A program made the position numbers and the translations under genes. Below the pieces are notes generated by a model, which saw nothing but the letters and a program-made list of their open reading frames with translations, was not told the origin of the DNA and made no database searches. Shown piece after piece: positions 20,106 to 28,916 of a stretch of 64,000 bases of DNA (positions are counted from its first letter, which is position 1; each line of letters begins with the position of its first letter). Source of the DNA: Ectopseudomonas khazarica. Lineage in GTDB: Bacteria > Pseudomonadota > Gammaproteobacteria > Pseudomonadales > Pseudomonadaceae. Where the stretch lies: contig NZ_SBHZ01000004.1 in the NCBI RefSeq assembly GCF_004521985.1, forward strand, positions 62,001 through 126,000, written 5' to 3'.

Positions 20106-21644
20106 GTGAACCGGCCCGCGCCCGTCAAGCCCGACAATTTCTTCATCATGATCTTCCACGCGCTGCGCCAGCGGCGGGTGCCTCTGGTGCTGCGCATCGC
20201 CAGCCACAGCCTGCTGCTGGTAGCGCTGGCGATGCTCATCTATGCCTGGGTCATGGGCATGCAGTTCAAGCAGGCCATGCAGCAGCAGGCCGACGCCCTG
20301 GGCCAGAGCCTGATCACCCAGACCGCCGCCTCCGCCACCGAGCTGCTGGTGTCCAACGACATCCTCAGCCTCAACGTGCTGCTCAACAACCTGGCGAAGA
20401 ACCCGCTGGTGGCCCATGCGGCCATCTACAGCGTGGACAACCGCATCCTCGCCGAGTCCGGCACCCGCCCGACCCGCAGCATGCTGGGCGAAAGCGACGG
20501 CCTGTACTCCACGCAGATCACCTTCCAGGAAGTGATCGCCGGGCAGTTGCGCATCAGCCTGGACATGCGCCAGTTCCAGCAACCGATGACCATCAGCCTG
20601 CAGAGCATGGGCATTCTCAGCCTGATCCTGCTGGCCCTGACCCTGTCGCTGAGCATGCGCCTCGGTCGGCATATCTCCACGCCGCTGCTGCAGCTGCGGC
20701 TCTGGCTGCGCGACCCGGACGACCCGGCACCAGGCGCGGGGCGCAATGACGAGATCGGTGACCTGGCGCGCCAGCTGCAGGCGCGCCTGGTACCGGAAAA
20801 GCCCGAACCCGAGCCGGAAGAGTTGGAAGAGCTGGAAGACGACGCCCTGCTTGAGGCCGACGACTACCCGCAGGAAAGCGACGACGTCGACGTCGAGCAG
20901 GAAGCGCAGCCGCTGGCGGAGCACGGCATCGACGCAGACGCAGCCGATGATGACGACGAGGCCCTCAAGCCCTGGCCCGATTCGATCGAACCGGAGGACC
21001 CTTTCGCCGACCTGCGTGACGAAGCGGACGACAGTGCGCCCAGCGCCCCGCCCCAGCCGCAGCGCCAGGCACAGGCCAGCGCCGTGCTGGCCATCCAGCT
21101 CGGCGCCCAGGAACAGCTGCGACGCCTGCCGCGCACACGCCTGCTGGACCTGCTGGAGCGCTACCGCGCCTGTCTGGAACAGGCCTCCGCGCTGTACCAG
21201 GGGCAACTGCACACGCTCAAGGACGGCAGCAGCCTGATGCTGTTCCACGAGCGCGAGTGCGGCGAGGACTACCTGACCCACGCCATCTGCTGCGGCGAGC
21301 TGATGCGCGCCCTCGGCCACGCCCTGCAGATCGAGGTGGCCGACAGCGGCATCACCCTGCAACTGCAGCTGGGCCTGACCCTCGGCAGCGACCTGGAAGC
21401 ACTCGGCCAGGCCGAACTGCTGCTCAGCGACAGCGCCCTGGACGCCCTCGCCCTGTCGCAACACAGCCGCAACCTGCTGCTGGTCGAGCAACGGGTCGCA
21501 CAGGACAGCCTGGCCCGCCAGCGTGCACGCATTCGACCGATCGCCAGCCCCGAGGGTGCGAGCTGCGTCGAACGCCTGCTCGACCCCTATCCGGCCCTGC
21601 TGGAAAGACAGCTGACGCGCATGCACGAAAGCCGGGCGCACTGA
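20106..21644 (+). CDS. Smp/YtjB (AhpA)-family membrane protein with acidic linker and cyclase-like C-terminal region
   Basis: The product of about 512 residues has two membrane segments, near residues 29-52 and 160-185, enclosing a periplasmic loop of about 110 residues (LLVSNDILSLNVLLNNLAKN, AAIYSVDNRILAESG). This is the layout of E. coli YtjB (Smp), whose gene is also next to serB. A HAMP-like segment and a very acidic low-complexity linker (PEPEELEELEDD and following) come next. The last 180 residues (QASAVLAIQLGAQEQLRRLP...GQLHTLKDGSSLMLF) look like a degenerate class III cyclase fold. GTG 20106 is chosen because VNRPAPVKPDNFF is the recalled start in relatives; an ATG at 20148 is possible. 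Function unknown. Confidence 0.7.
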   Translation: MNRPAPVKPDNFFIMIFHALRQRRVPLVLRIASHSLLLVALAMLIYAWVMGMQFKQAMQQQADALGQSLITQTAASATELLVSNDILSLNVLLNNLAKNPLVAHAAIYSVDNRILAESGTRPTRSMLGESDGLYSTQITFQEVIAGQLRISLDMRQFQQPMTISLQSMGILSLILLALTLSLSMRLGRHISTPLLQLRLWLRDPDDPAPGAGRNDEIGDLARQLQARLVPEKPEPEPEELEELEDDALLEADDYPQESDDVDVEQEAQPLAEHGIDADAADDDDEALKPWPDSIEPEDPFADLRDEADDSAPSAPPQPQRQAQASAVLAIQLGAQEQLRRLPRTRLLDLLERYRACLEQASALYQGQLHTLKDGSSLMLFHERECGEDYLTHAICCGELMRALGHALQIEVADSGITLQLQLGLTLGSDLEALGQAELLLSDSALDALALSQHSRNLLLVEQRVAQDSLARQRARIRPIASPEGASCVERLLDPYPALLERQLTRMHESRAH

Positions 21645-21651
21645 CGCCCGG
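21632..21651. terminator. Stem-loop between two convergent genes
   Basis: CCGGGCG-CACTGA-CGCCCGG is a perfect 7-base-pair hairpin spanning the stop codon of the Smp-family gene, just before the end of the convergent 21659-22567 gene. It has no clear T-run on either strand, so termination is uncertain. Confidence 0.35.
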
Positions 21652-21658
21652 TATCGGC

Positions 21659-22567
21659 CTAGGCGCTGACCTGGGCCCGCCGCTGCGGCGTCGGCACTCC
21701 GTAGCGCTGCAGCCAGTCCTTCCAGCGCACGCGCTCGTCACGCACCAGCCAGCCGTCCTGCTCGGCGAAGCTTTCCGACAGCCACAGCCCTCGCGTGCTG
21801 ACCGCCTGCAGCTCGCCCTTGCGCAGGGTGAACAGACCGCCACTGGGCGCCCCCTGATGCAGGGCCAGCAAGTAGATATCCGGGCGCCGACGCTCCAGGC
21901 GGGCGACCAGGCGCCCATCCTCCAGGCACTCATCGACATGGAACAGGCTCAGCTGCCGGACGTCGCGCGGCAGCTCCAGGCTCATGTCATAGACCAGTTG
22001 CAGGGACGCGGTGGGCAGATGCACATAGGCACGCGGGCGCTCCAGCAAGGTCAGGTTGCCGCACTGCACCGGCCGCGCCGCCCCTGACAGCGGGCTGAGG
22101 CGAAAGTGGCTGGCCTCGCGGTAGCGCAGGGCGCCCTGGTAGGGCGTCGGCAGCCAGGTATCGGCAAAGCGCCCGGCCAGCCAGCCCTCGGCACTTTCCA
22201 GCAGGCACTCCTCGGCGACTTCCTGGATGGCGGTGAGTAGCGGCAGGTTCAGTTCGTGCGCGGGTACGTAGCCGGAGATCAGCTTGAGCACGGTGTCGCC
22301 ACGATCCGGGCGACGCTGGCGCACCAGCAACCAGTAGTCGCGCCCATGCAGGCGCAGGGTCAGACGTACCGACACACCGAGATTGGCCAGCTCCACGGCG
22401 AAGCGCGAGCTGTCGGCCACCTCGACCGGGCGGCGGCGTTCCAGCATCTGCTGGAAGTTCAGGGGCACGCCCAGGCTCTGATAACGCAGGCCATCGGCCG
22501 TGGCCTCGACGAACAATGGCAGCGTCTTGAAGTTACTCGGGTCCTTGCGGATCAGCGTACGCGACAT
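21659..22567 (-). CDS. Conserved Pseudomonas protein with a degenerate Nudix-like box
   Basis: The product has 302 residues. I recall close relatives in other pseudomonads carrying the label metal ABC transporter ATPase, but there is no P-loop, ABC signature or transmembrane segment, so that name is unsupported. The region LKLISGYVPAHELNLPLLTAI followed by QEVAEECLLE resembles a Nudix box (GX5EX7REUXEEXGU): the G, X5 and E match. Then two extra residues precede QEVAEE, R is replaced by Q and the last G by L. This suggests a divergent Nudix-fold protein, possibly inactive. It is convergent with the Smp-family gene; the spacer to the next gene upstream is short. Confidence 0.6.
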   Translation of the reverse strand: MSRTLIRKDPSNFKTLPLFVEATADGLRYQSLGVPLNFQQMLERRRPVEVADSSRFAVELANLGVSVRLTLRLHGRDYWLLVRQRRPDRGDTVLKLISGYVPAHELNLPLLTAIQEVAEECLLESAEGWLAGRFADTWLPTPYQGALRYREASHFRLSPLSGAARPVQCGNLTLLERPRAYVHLPTASLQLVYDMSLELPRDVRQLSLFHVDECLEDGRLVARLERRRPDIYLLALHQGAPSGGLFTLRKGELQAVSTRGLWLSESFAEQDGWLVRDERVRWKDWLQRYGVPTPQRRAQVSA

Positions 22568-22713
22568 CTCGACTCCTTGTTCCGGCTTGGCGCGGATGCG
22601 ACCGGGCAGCCGCCCTCCACACGAGGATCAGGGTGAAACGAAACCGCTCAAGGCTGCCCCAAGGCCGGCGCCGAACACAAGCCCGGCCTGTAAGAGGACG
22701 TGACCGCAGCCGC

Positions 22714-23526
22714 TCAGCGCAGGCCCTGCAACACGGCGGCGACGGTGGCCACGTTGGCGGCCAGGTGCGCCGGCGTGATGGTGCCGACGATGGCGCTGCC
22801 GACGCCCGGGTGCGCGAAGATCAGCTCGAAACTGGCGCGCACCGGATCGACCCCCTCGGCCAGGCAGGCATGGCCGCTGGCCAGAGCCTTCTTGATCAGA
22901 ATGCCCTTGGCGTGAGTGGCAGCGTAGTCCAGCACCGGCTTTTCGCCCTGCTCGCTCAGGTTGTAGGTGACCATGGCGCAGTCACCCTCTTCCAGCGCCA
23001 GCAGGCCCCCCTCGACGGTCTTGCCGGAAATCCCGTAGCCGAGGATCTTGCCCTCGCGCTTGAGCGCCGCCAGCGTGTCGTACACCCCGGTGTCACGCAG
23101 TACCGCCAGGTCGTTACCATCGGAGTGCACCAGCAGCAGGTCGATACGATCGGTCTCCAGGCGCTTGAGGCTGCGCTCCACCGAGAGGCGGGTATGCGCG
23201 GCGGAGAAGTCGAAGCGCGACTGCCCCTGCTCGAACTCTTCGCCGGTCTTGCTGACGATCACCCACTCGTCGCGCTGGCCACGCAGCAGCGGGCCGAGAC
23301 GCTGCTCGCTGACACCATAGGCCGGCGCGGTATCGATCAGGTTGATACCCAGTTCACGCGCCTGGCGCAGCAAGGCGCTCGCCTGCGCGTCATCGGGGAT
23401 GGTGAAGCCATTGGGGTACTTCACCCCCTGGTCGCGCCCGAGCTTGACCGTGCCCAGCCCCAGCGGCGATACGTGCAGGCCGGTAGAGCCCAGCGGGCGA
23501 TGCAGATCGTGCAGGGTGGCGCTCAT
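22714..23526 (-). CDS. Aldo/keto reductase
   Basis: The 270-residue product has the aldo/keto reductase TIM-barrel hallmarks: DTAPAYGVSEQRLGPLL with the catalytic Asp and Tyr, VSKTG with the Lys, RLETDRIDLLLVHS with the His, and a C-terminal NADPH-binding region (GVGSAIVGT). The substrate cannot be told. The ATG at 23526 (MSATLHDLHRPLG) overlaps the stop of the upstream FAD oxidoreductase as ATGA, so the two are translationally coupled and probably act together. The frame is open further upstream but that part is the shadow of the oxidoreductase gene. Confidence 0.92.
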   Translation of the reverse strand: MSATLHDLHRPLGSTGLHVSPLGLGTVKLGRDQGVKYPNGFTIPDDAQASALLRQARELGINLIDTAPAYGVSEQRLGPLLRGQRDEWVIVSKTGEEFEQGQSRFDFSAAHTRLSVERSLKRLETDRIDLLLVHSDGNDLAVLRDTGVYDTLAALKREGKILGYGISGKTVEGGLLALEEGDCAMVTYNLSEQGEKPVLDYAATHAKGILIKKALASGHACLAEGVDPVRASFELIFAHPGVGSAIVGTITPAHLAANVATVAAVLQGLR

Positions 23527-24698
23527 GGCAGCAGCGTCTCCCATACCGGCTGCCCCAGTGCCGGGCGTGGCAGATCGGGCAACGACCCATGATGCGCCGG
23601 CGTCACCCCGTCGCGCTGTAGCGTCGCCAGCACCCGGTCGGCGAAGTCCGGCGCCAGCGCCAGCTTGGTCGGCCAGCCCACCAGCAGGTTCTGCTGTTCG
23701 GCGAGAAAGGCATTGTCCGGGCGCACCAGCCCCGATTGCGCGGGCTCGGCGCGGTCCACGCGCAAGGTCGCCCAACGCGTCTGGCTCTGGTCCACCCAGG
23801 GCAGCAGCGCCGCCATCTCCTTCTGCGCCGCCGCGACCTGCGCGCCTTCGTCGCGCGCCACGCCGTCGGCCTCGGCCAGGTCGCCACCGAGGTACCAGAC
23901 CCATTGGCCATCGGCCGCCGGATGGGTGGTGACGGTGACGCGCGGCTTCGGTCCGCCGCCGAGACAATGGGCATACAGCGGCTTCAGCGCCGGCCCCTTG
24001 GCCAGCACCATGTGCAGCGGCCGCAGCTGCTGAGCCGGCTGCTCGATGCCCAGGGCCGCGAGCAATTCGGCATTGCCGGCCCCGGCACTGAGCACCACGC
24101 GCTGGGCGCGAATCTCGCGGCCATCGACGATCAGCCCGCACAGTTCATCGCCGTCACGCAGCGGCTCGACCTGCCGGCCAGCCAGCAGTCCATCGCCGGC
24201 CAGCTCGGCCAGGCGGGCGATCAGGCTGGGCACATCGAGCACCAGCTCGGCGAGCCGATAGACCTTGCCCTTGAACTTCGGGTGCTGCAGCGCCGGCGGC
24301 AACTGCTCGCCCTTGACCTGGTCGACGCGCCCGCGCACCGCCTTGCTGGCGAAGAAGCTGGTGAGGTTGCCGGCCAGGGTGCCCGGCGACCACAGGTAAT
24401 GAGCGTCGGAAAGGATACGCACGCCGGACAGGTCCAGCTCGCCAGCGCCGGCCAGCGCCTCGCGCCAGCGTCGCGGCATGTCGGCGATGGCTTCGGAAGC
24501 ACCGGTCAGCGCGCCGTGCAGGGCGTACTTGGCGCCACCGTGGATGATGCCCTGCGACTTCAGACTCTGCCCGCCGCCCAGGCTGCCGCACTCCACCAGA
24601 ACGGTGGCGAAGCCCTGGCGACGCAGGCGTGCATTGAGCCAGAGGCCGGCGATACCACCGCCGACGATCAGGACATCGGTGCTGAGAGACTGGGACAT
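23523..24698 (-). CDS. FAD-dependent oxidoreductase (DAO family)
   Basis: The product of 391 residues begins with a dinucleotide-binding motif (DVLIVGGGIAGLWLNARL) and has the DAO-fold (D-amino-acid/glycine oxidase superfamily) layout, with a late motif VVLSAGAGNAELLAALG. The SQGIIHGGAKYAL segment resembles family members acting on hydroxy or amino acids such as L-2-hydroxyglutarate oxidase or glycerol-3-phosphate dehydrogenase relatives, but the substrate is not clear. It shares an ATGA overlap with the following aldo/keto reductase. Confidence 0.85.
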   Translation of the reverse strand: MSQSLSTDVLIVGGGIAGLWLNARLRRQGFATVLVECGSLGGGQSLKSQGIIHGGAKYALHGALTGASEAIADMPRRWREALAGAGELDLSGVRILSDAHYLWSPGTLAGNLTSFFASKAVRGRVDQVKGEQLPPALQHPKFKGKVYRLAELVLDVPSLIARLAELAGDGLLAGRQVEPLRDGDELCGLIVDGREIRAQRVVLSAGAGNAELLAALGIEQPAQQLRPLHMVLAKGPALKPLYAHCLGGGPKPRVTVTTHPAADGQWVWYLGGDLAEADGVARDEGAQVAAAQKEMAALLPWVDQSQTRWATLRVDRAEPAQSGLVRPDNAFLAEQQNLLVGWPTKLALAPDFADRVLATLQRDGVTPAHHGSLPDLPRPALGQPVWETLLP

Positions 24699-24762
24699 GA
24701 ACGGGCCTCGGCAAAAAACAGGCGCGCAGTATAACCCGCCTGCCCTCGCGCCCGTCGGCCGA

Positions 24763-25095
24763 TCAGTGCCCGGTCGACTGGGAGAACAGCTGGATCACCA
24801 CCACGCCGCTGACGATCAGGCCCATGCCCAGCATGGCCGGCAGATCGGGTTTCTGCTGGTAGATGAAGGCGGCGGCGATGCTCACCAGCACGATGCCCAG
24901 GCCGGCCCAGATGGCATAGGCAATGCCCACCGGGATGGTGCGCACCACCAGCGTCAGCATCCAGAACGCGATGCCATAGCCGCCCACCACCAGCAACAGC
25001 GGCAGCGGCTTGTTGAAGCCTTCGATGGCCTTCATCGAGGTGGTGGCGAGCACTTCGGCGGCAATGGCAATGGCCAGGTAGAAGTATCCGGGCAT
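24763..25095 (-). CDS. Small multidrug resistance (SMR) family transporter
   Basis: The 110-residue protein has four hydrophobic segments and the SMR signature. The essential E14 is present (AIAAEVLATTSMK), as is the conserved Trp in VGIAYAIWAGLGIV. SMR dimers export small cations such as quaternary ammonium compounds or guanidinium in exchange for protons. The sequence is nearer EmrE-like than SugE/Gdx-like by the IPVGIAYAIWAGLGIV segment, but I cannot fix the substrate. It is divergent from a LysR-type regulator, a common arrangement for a regulator and its target. Confidence 0.9.
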   Translation of the reverse strand: MPGYFYLAIAIAAEVLATTSMKAIEGFNKPLPLLLVVGGYGIAFWMLTLVVRTIPVGIAYAIWAGLGIVLVSIAAAFIYQQKPDLPAMLGMGLIVSGVVVIQLFSQSTGH

Positions 25096-25157
25096 GATGG
25101 CGACTCCTGAAAGAATGCCCGGGATTCTAAGGACTTCGACGATGGGATAAAGTCATT

Positions 25158-25180
25158 ACCTATCAACGTAACAGATAGGT
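25158..25180. promoter_or_regulatory. Inverted repeat, candidate LysR-type operator
   Basis: ACCTATC (25158-25164), nine bases, GATAGGT (25174-25180): perfect 7-base arms. It contains the T-N11-A core typical of LysR-type binding sites (CTATC/GATAG). It lies in the 90-base gap between the SMR gene and the LysR gene. Its right arm includes the AGG of the LysR ribosome-binding site, which suits autoregulation. Confidence 0.65.
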
Positions 25181-25185
25181 TGACC

Positions 25186-26073
25186 ATGAACTGGAACCTC
25201 GACCAGCTCCATCTGTTCGTCCGCACGGCGGAAAGCCGCTCGTTCTCGGCGGTGGCACGGGAAACCGGGCGCGCCCAGTCCGCCGTGAGCACGGCGATCG
25301 CCCTGCTCGAAAGCGACCTCGGCGTGACCCTGTTCGAGCGCAGCAGCGGGCGGCAGCCACGCCTGACCGAGGCCGGCAGCGCCCTGCTGGAAGAGGCGCG
25401 CAGCGTGCTGCAGCAATGCGAGCGCCTGGATGGTCGCGCACTCGGCCTGGCCCGGGGGCAGGAGGCACGCCTGCGCCTGGCGCAGGACGAGGCCATGCCC
25501 TACCAGCCGGTGCTGGCCAGCCTGGAGGCCCTGGCCGAGGCCTTCCCGCTACTGGAGGTACAGCTCGCCAGCGGCGCACAGGGCGACGTGGCGCGCAAGC
25601 TGCTGCAGCGTCAGGCGGACCTTGGCCTGCTGTTTCACCATGAGCAGATGCCACGCGAGCTGGAGAGTCAGCACCTGGGCAGCATCGAGATGGTCACCGT
25701 GTGCAGCCCGCACCACCCCCTGGCCAGGCTCGCCAGCGTGGAGCGCCGCGATCTCGCCGAGCATCGCCAGCTGCTGATGACGCCCCAGGACAGTCACTAT
25801 CCCGGCGGCGAGCAGATCAGCCCGCTGGTGTGGCGCGCCGACAGCTTCTACGCGATGGCCGAGCTGGTGGTTCGCGGCCTTGGCTGGGCCTGGCTGCCGC
25901 GTCACGTGGCGCAGTATCCGACCTACCAGGGCCACCTGCAGGAACTGCGCAGCGACTGGGCGCCGTTGCCACTGGTGGTGGAGCTGGTCCGCCGCCGCGA
26001 CGGCGCGCTCGGCCCCGCCGCCAACTGGCTGGCGGACTGCCTGGCACGCGAGCTGTTGCGCCCACCGGCATGA
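25186..26073 (+). CDS. LysR-type transcriptional regulator
   Basis: The 295-residue product has a typical N-terminal winged helix-turn-helix (LDQLHLFVRTAESRSFSAVARETGRAQSAVSTAIALLE) and a C-terminal effector-binding domain. ATG 25186 is chosen because AGG lies six bases upstream; an in-frame TTG two codons earlier is less likely. It is transcribed away from the SMR transporter and next to a palindrome, so it may control both itself and the transporter. The ligand is unknown. It ends 43 bases before waaA and is probably independent of it. Confidence 0.92.
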   Translation: MNWNLDQLHLFVRTAESRSFSAVARETGRAQSAVSTAIALLESDLGVTLFERSSGRQPRLTEAGSALLEEARSVLQQCERLDGRALGLARGQEARLRLAQDEAMPYQPVLASLEALAEAFPLLEVQLASGAQGDVARKLLQRQADLGLLFHHEQMPRELESQHLGSIEMVTVCSPHHPLARLASVERRDLAEHRQLLMTPQDSHYPGGEQISPLVWRADSFYAMAELVVRGLGWAWLPRHVAQYPTYQGHLQELRSDWAPLPLVVELVRRRDGALGPAANWLADCLARELLRPPA

Positions 26074-26116
26074 TCGCCCTTCCAGCACCCGGCCGGCAGC
26101 GATAAGCTGCGCGCCC

Positions 26117-27382
26117 ATGAACAGACACCTCTACACCCTGCTGCTGCACCTGGCCCTGCCACTGATCGCCCTGCGCCTGGCGCTGCGCGCACGCAAGGCG
26201 CCCGCCTACGCGCGCCGTATCAAGGAGCGTTTTTCCTTCGCCCTGCCGCCGCTGAAACCCGGCGGCATCTGGGTGCATGCCGTGTCGGTCGGTGAAAGCA
26301 TCGCCGCCGCGCCGATGATCCGCGCCTTGCAGGCGCGTTACCCCGAGCTGCCGATCACCGTCACCTGCATGACCCCGACCGGCTCCGAACGCATCCAGGC
26401 CCTGTTCGGCGACAGCGTGCAGCACTGCTACCTGCCCTACGACCTGCCCTGGGCCGCCGCACGCTTCCTCGACCGGGTCCGCCCGCGCCTGGCCGTGGTG
26501 ATGGAAACCGAACTGTGGCCGAACCACATTCATCAGTGCGCCAGGCGCGGTATTCCGGTAGCGCTGGCCAATGCGCGCCTGTCCGAACGCTCGGCACGTG
26601 GCTATGCACGCTTTGGCAAACTCACCGCACCGATGCTCGCCGAACTGTCGCTGATCGCCGTGCAGACCCAGGCCGAAGCGCAACGCTTTCTCGACCTGGG
26701 CGCACGCCCTGACTGCGTGGAAGTGACCGGTTCGATCAAGTTCGACCTGAAGATCGACGCCGAGCTGCTGCAGCGTGCAGCCGAGCTGCGCCGCCAGTGG
26801 CAGGCCGAGCAACGCCCGGTGTGGATCGCCGCCAGCACCCATGCGGGCGAAGACGAGATCGTCCTCGCCGCCCATCGCCAATTGCTGGAGACGCGGCCGA
26901 ATGCGCTGCTGATCCTGGTACCGCGCCACCCCGAGCGCTTCAACTCGGTCCATGAACTTTGCCTCAGCGATGGACTGACGACACGCCGCCGCGCCACGGG
27001 TGAAGCCGTGCAAACCGGCGACCAGGTGCTGCTCGGCGACACCATGGGTGAGCTGCTGTTTCTCTATGCGCTGGCGGACATCGCCTTCGTCGGCGGCAGC
27101 CTGGTGGCCAACGGCGGGCACAACCTGCTCGAGCCCGCTGCGCTGGGCAAGCCGGTGCTGAGCGGCCCGCACCTGTTCAACTTCCTCGAGATCGCCGCGC
27201 AACTGCGCGCGGCCGGCGCGCTGAGCGAAGTGGCGAACGCCGCGCAACTGGCTGAGCGCACCGCCACCCTGCTGGACACCCCGGCCGAAGCCCAGCGCAT
27301 GAGCGCAGCCGGCCTGGCCGTGCTCAAGGCCAACCAGGGCGCCCTGGAGCGTCTGCTCGACGGCCTGCGCCGCCTGCTCTAG
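26117..27382 (+). CDS. waaA: 3-deoxy-D-manno-octulosonic acid transferase WaaA (KdtA)
   Basis: WaaA adds Kdo to lipid A precursor at the inner face of the inner membrane, starting the LPS core. The 421-residue product starts with an N-terminal membrane anchor (LYTLLLHLALPLIALRLAL) and has the GT30 motifs. These include GIWVHAVSVGESIAAAPMI with the catalytic Glu, METELWPN, and a C-terminal GGSLVANGGHNLLEPAALGKPVL donor-binding segment. ATG 26117 starts MNRHLYTLLLHL; the frame is open upstream but overlaps the LysR gene. A bidirectional terminator follows. Confidence 0.95.
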   Translation: MNRHLYTLLLHLALPLIALRLALRARKAPAYARRIKERFSFALPPLKPGGIWVHAVSVGESIAAAPMIRALQARYPELPITVTCMTPTGSERIQALFGDSVQHCYLPYDLPWAAARFLDRVRPRLAVVMETELWPNHIHQCARRGIPVALANARLSERSARGYARFGKLTAPMLAELSLIAVQTQAEAQRFLDLGARPDCVEVTGSIKFDLKIDAELLQRAAELRRQWQAEQRPVWIAASTHAGEDEIVLAAHRQLLETRPNALLILVPRHPERFNSVHELCLSDGLTTRRRATGEAVQTGDQVLLGDTMGELLFLYALADIAFVGGSLVANGGHNLLEPAALGKPVLSGPHLFNFLEIAAQLRAAGALSEVANAAQLAERTATLLDTPAEAQRMSAAGLAVLKANQGALERLLDGLRRLL

Positions 27383-27433
27383 CCCATGCCGGTGGAGTGC
27401 AGGGCGCCGCGACGATAGCGCCGAAAACGAAAA

Positions 27434-27458
27434 AGCCCGACTCAGGTCGGGCTTTTTC
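27434..27458. terminator. Bidirectional intrinsic terminator between waaA and tolC
   Basis: AGCCCGAC-TCAG-GTCGGGCT is a perfect 8-base-pair stem, followed by TTTTC on the plus strand and preceded by an A-run that serves as a T-run on the minus strand. It ends the convergent waaA and tolC transcripts. Confidence 0.93.
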
Positions 27459-27473
27459 TTTGCTCACAACGGA

Positions 27474-28916
27474 TCAGAAATCCTGATTGTTCTGCAGGCG
27501 CGCCTCGGCGGCAGTGGCCAGATCCGGCGGCAGAAAGTCCTTGTCCGGGTTGTAGTCCGGCTTGAGGAAGCTGCCCAGGGCATCCAGGTCGGCCGGGCTG
27601 AGGGTGCCAGCCGCCTGCTTCAGGCGCAGGTTGTTGAGGATGTAGTCGTAGCGCGCATCGTTGTAGTTGCGCACGGCGCTGTACAGCTGACGCTGGGCGT
27701 CGAGCACATCGACGATGTTGCGGGTACCTACCTGGTAGCCGATCTCGGTGGCCTCCAGCGCACTCTGGTTGGAGATGATCGACTGGCGCCGCGCCTGCAC
27801 GGTTTCCACGTCGGTGTTCACCGCACGGAACAGGTTGCGGGTGTTCTGCACCACCTGACGACGCAGACTCTCGCGCAGTTGCTCGCTCTGCCCCAGACGC
27901 TGGTATGCCTCACGCACCTGCGAGCTGGTCAGGCCGCCGCTGTACAGCGGGATGTTCAGTTGCAGGCCGATGGAGCGCTGCGCAACGTCACCGCTGTAAC
28001 GCGGCGCACCAAAGGTGCCCGAGTTGGTGAAGCCCAGGCTGTCGTTGTCGCCCTTCTGATAGCTGGCCACGGCATCCAGGGTCGGCGCATGGCCGGCCTT
28101 GCGCTGGCGCAGGTTTTCCTCGGCGGCCGTCACGGCGTACAGGCTGGCTTGCAGGTTGAGGTTCTGCGTGGCAGCGGTATCGACCCAGGACTTGGCGTCG
28201 TTCGGCGTCGGCGCCAGCACCGGCAGGGAGTGGACGATCCCCTCGACGGCGACATAGTCACGGTTGGTCAGCGCGATCAGCGCTTCGAAGGCGTCGTCCA
28301 CCGCGCGCTCGGCGAGCAGGCGGTTGGCGCGGGCCGTGTCGAAACCGGCCTGCGCCTCGAGCACATCGGTCTTGTCGGAGAGGCCGACGTCGAAACGCTC
28401 GTTGGCCTGGTCCAGCTGGCGCTTGAATGCCGCTTCCTCGGCCTTGGTCGAGGCCAGGTTGTCCTGGGCACGGAGCACGGCGAAGTAGGTCTCGGCGCTC
28501 TGCAGGATCAGGTTCTGCTCGGTGGCGGACAGTTCCAGGGCCGCCTGCTCGCTGGTGGCTTCTGCCGCCTGCAGCTGGAACCAGCGGTCGGCGCGGAACA
28601 GCGGCTGGCTGAGATTGGCCTGATAGACCAGGCCGCTGCGCGAGAGGGTGGCACTCGGCGAATCGACGTTCGTGCGCGTATCGCCATAGTTGGCACCGGC
28701 GGAGAGGTTGGGCAACAGGCCGGCCCTGGCCTGCGGCACCACTTCACGACGCGCCTGATAGTCGGCACGGGCGGCGGCGATATCGGCGTTGTTCTTCGCG
28801 GCCTCCTGGTAAACGGTGACCAGGTCGGTCTTGCTGGCCAGCGGTGCCTCTTCGGCCTGAGCCAGGCCCACCGTCGCGGCGGCCACGGCGAGGGCCAGGG
28901 AAAGTCTGCGCAACAT
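27474..28916 (-). CDS. tolC: TolC family outer membrane efflux/secretion channel
   Basis: The product of 480 residues has a signal peptide (LSLALAVAAATVGLAQA). It also has the two repeated coiled-coil/beta units of the TolC family: the first with DIAAARADYQARREVVPQAR and the second with LNIPLYSGGLTSSQVREAYQRL and GYQVGTRNIVDVLDAQRQLYSA. It forms the outer membrane exit duct for type I secretion and RND pumps. By its place next to thiC and waaA it corresponds to the TolC/OpmH protein of P. aeruginosa. A terminator follows the gene. No RND partner is adjacent. Confidence 0.93.
   Translation of the reverse strand: MLRRLSLALAVAAATVGLAQAEEAPLASKTDLVTVYQEAAKNNADIAAARADYQARREVVPQARAGLLPNLSAGANYGDTRTNVDSPSATLSRSGLVYQANLSQPLFRADRWFQLQAAEATSEQAALELSATEQNLILQSAETYFAVLRAQDNLASTKAEEAAFKRQLDQANERFDVGLSDKTDVLEAQAGFDTARANRLLAERAVDDAFEALIALTNRDYVAVEGIVHSLPVLAPTPNDAKSWVDTAATQNLNLQASLYAVTAAEENLRQRKAGHAPTLDAVASYQKGDNDSLGFTNSGTFGAPRYSGDVAQRSIGLQLNIPLYSGGLTSSQVREAYQRLGQSEQLRESLRRQVVQNTRNLFRAVNTDVETVQARRQSIISNQSALEATEIGYQVGTRNIVDVLDAQRQLYSAVRNYNDARYDYILNNLRLKQAAGTLSPADLDALGSFLKPDYNPDKDFLPPDLATAAEARLQNNQDF

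Noticed and set aside
23527..24141. Possible N-terminal extension of the aldo/keto reductase
   Set aside because: It is the shadow of the FAD oxidoreductase; ATG 23526 starts the reductase fold and overlaps the oxidoreductase stop.
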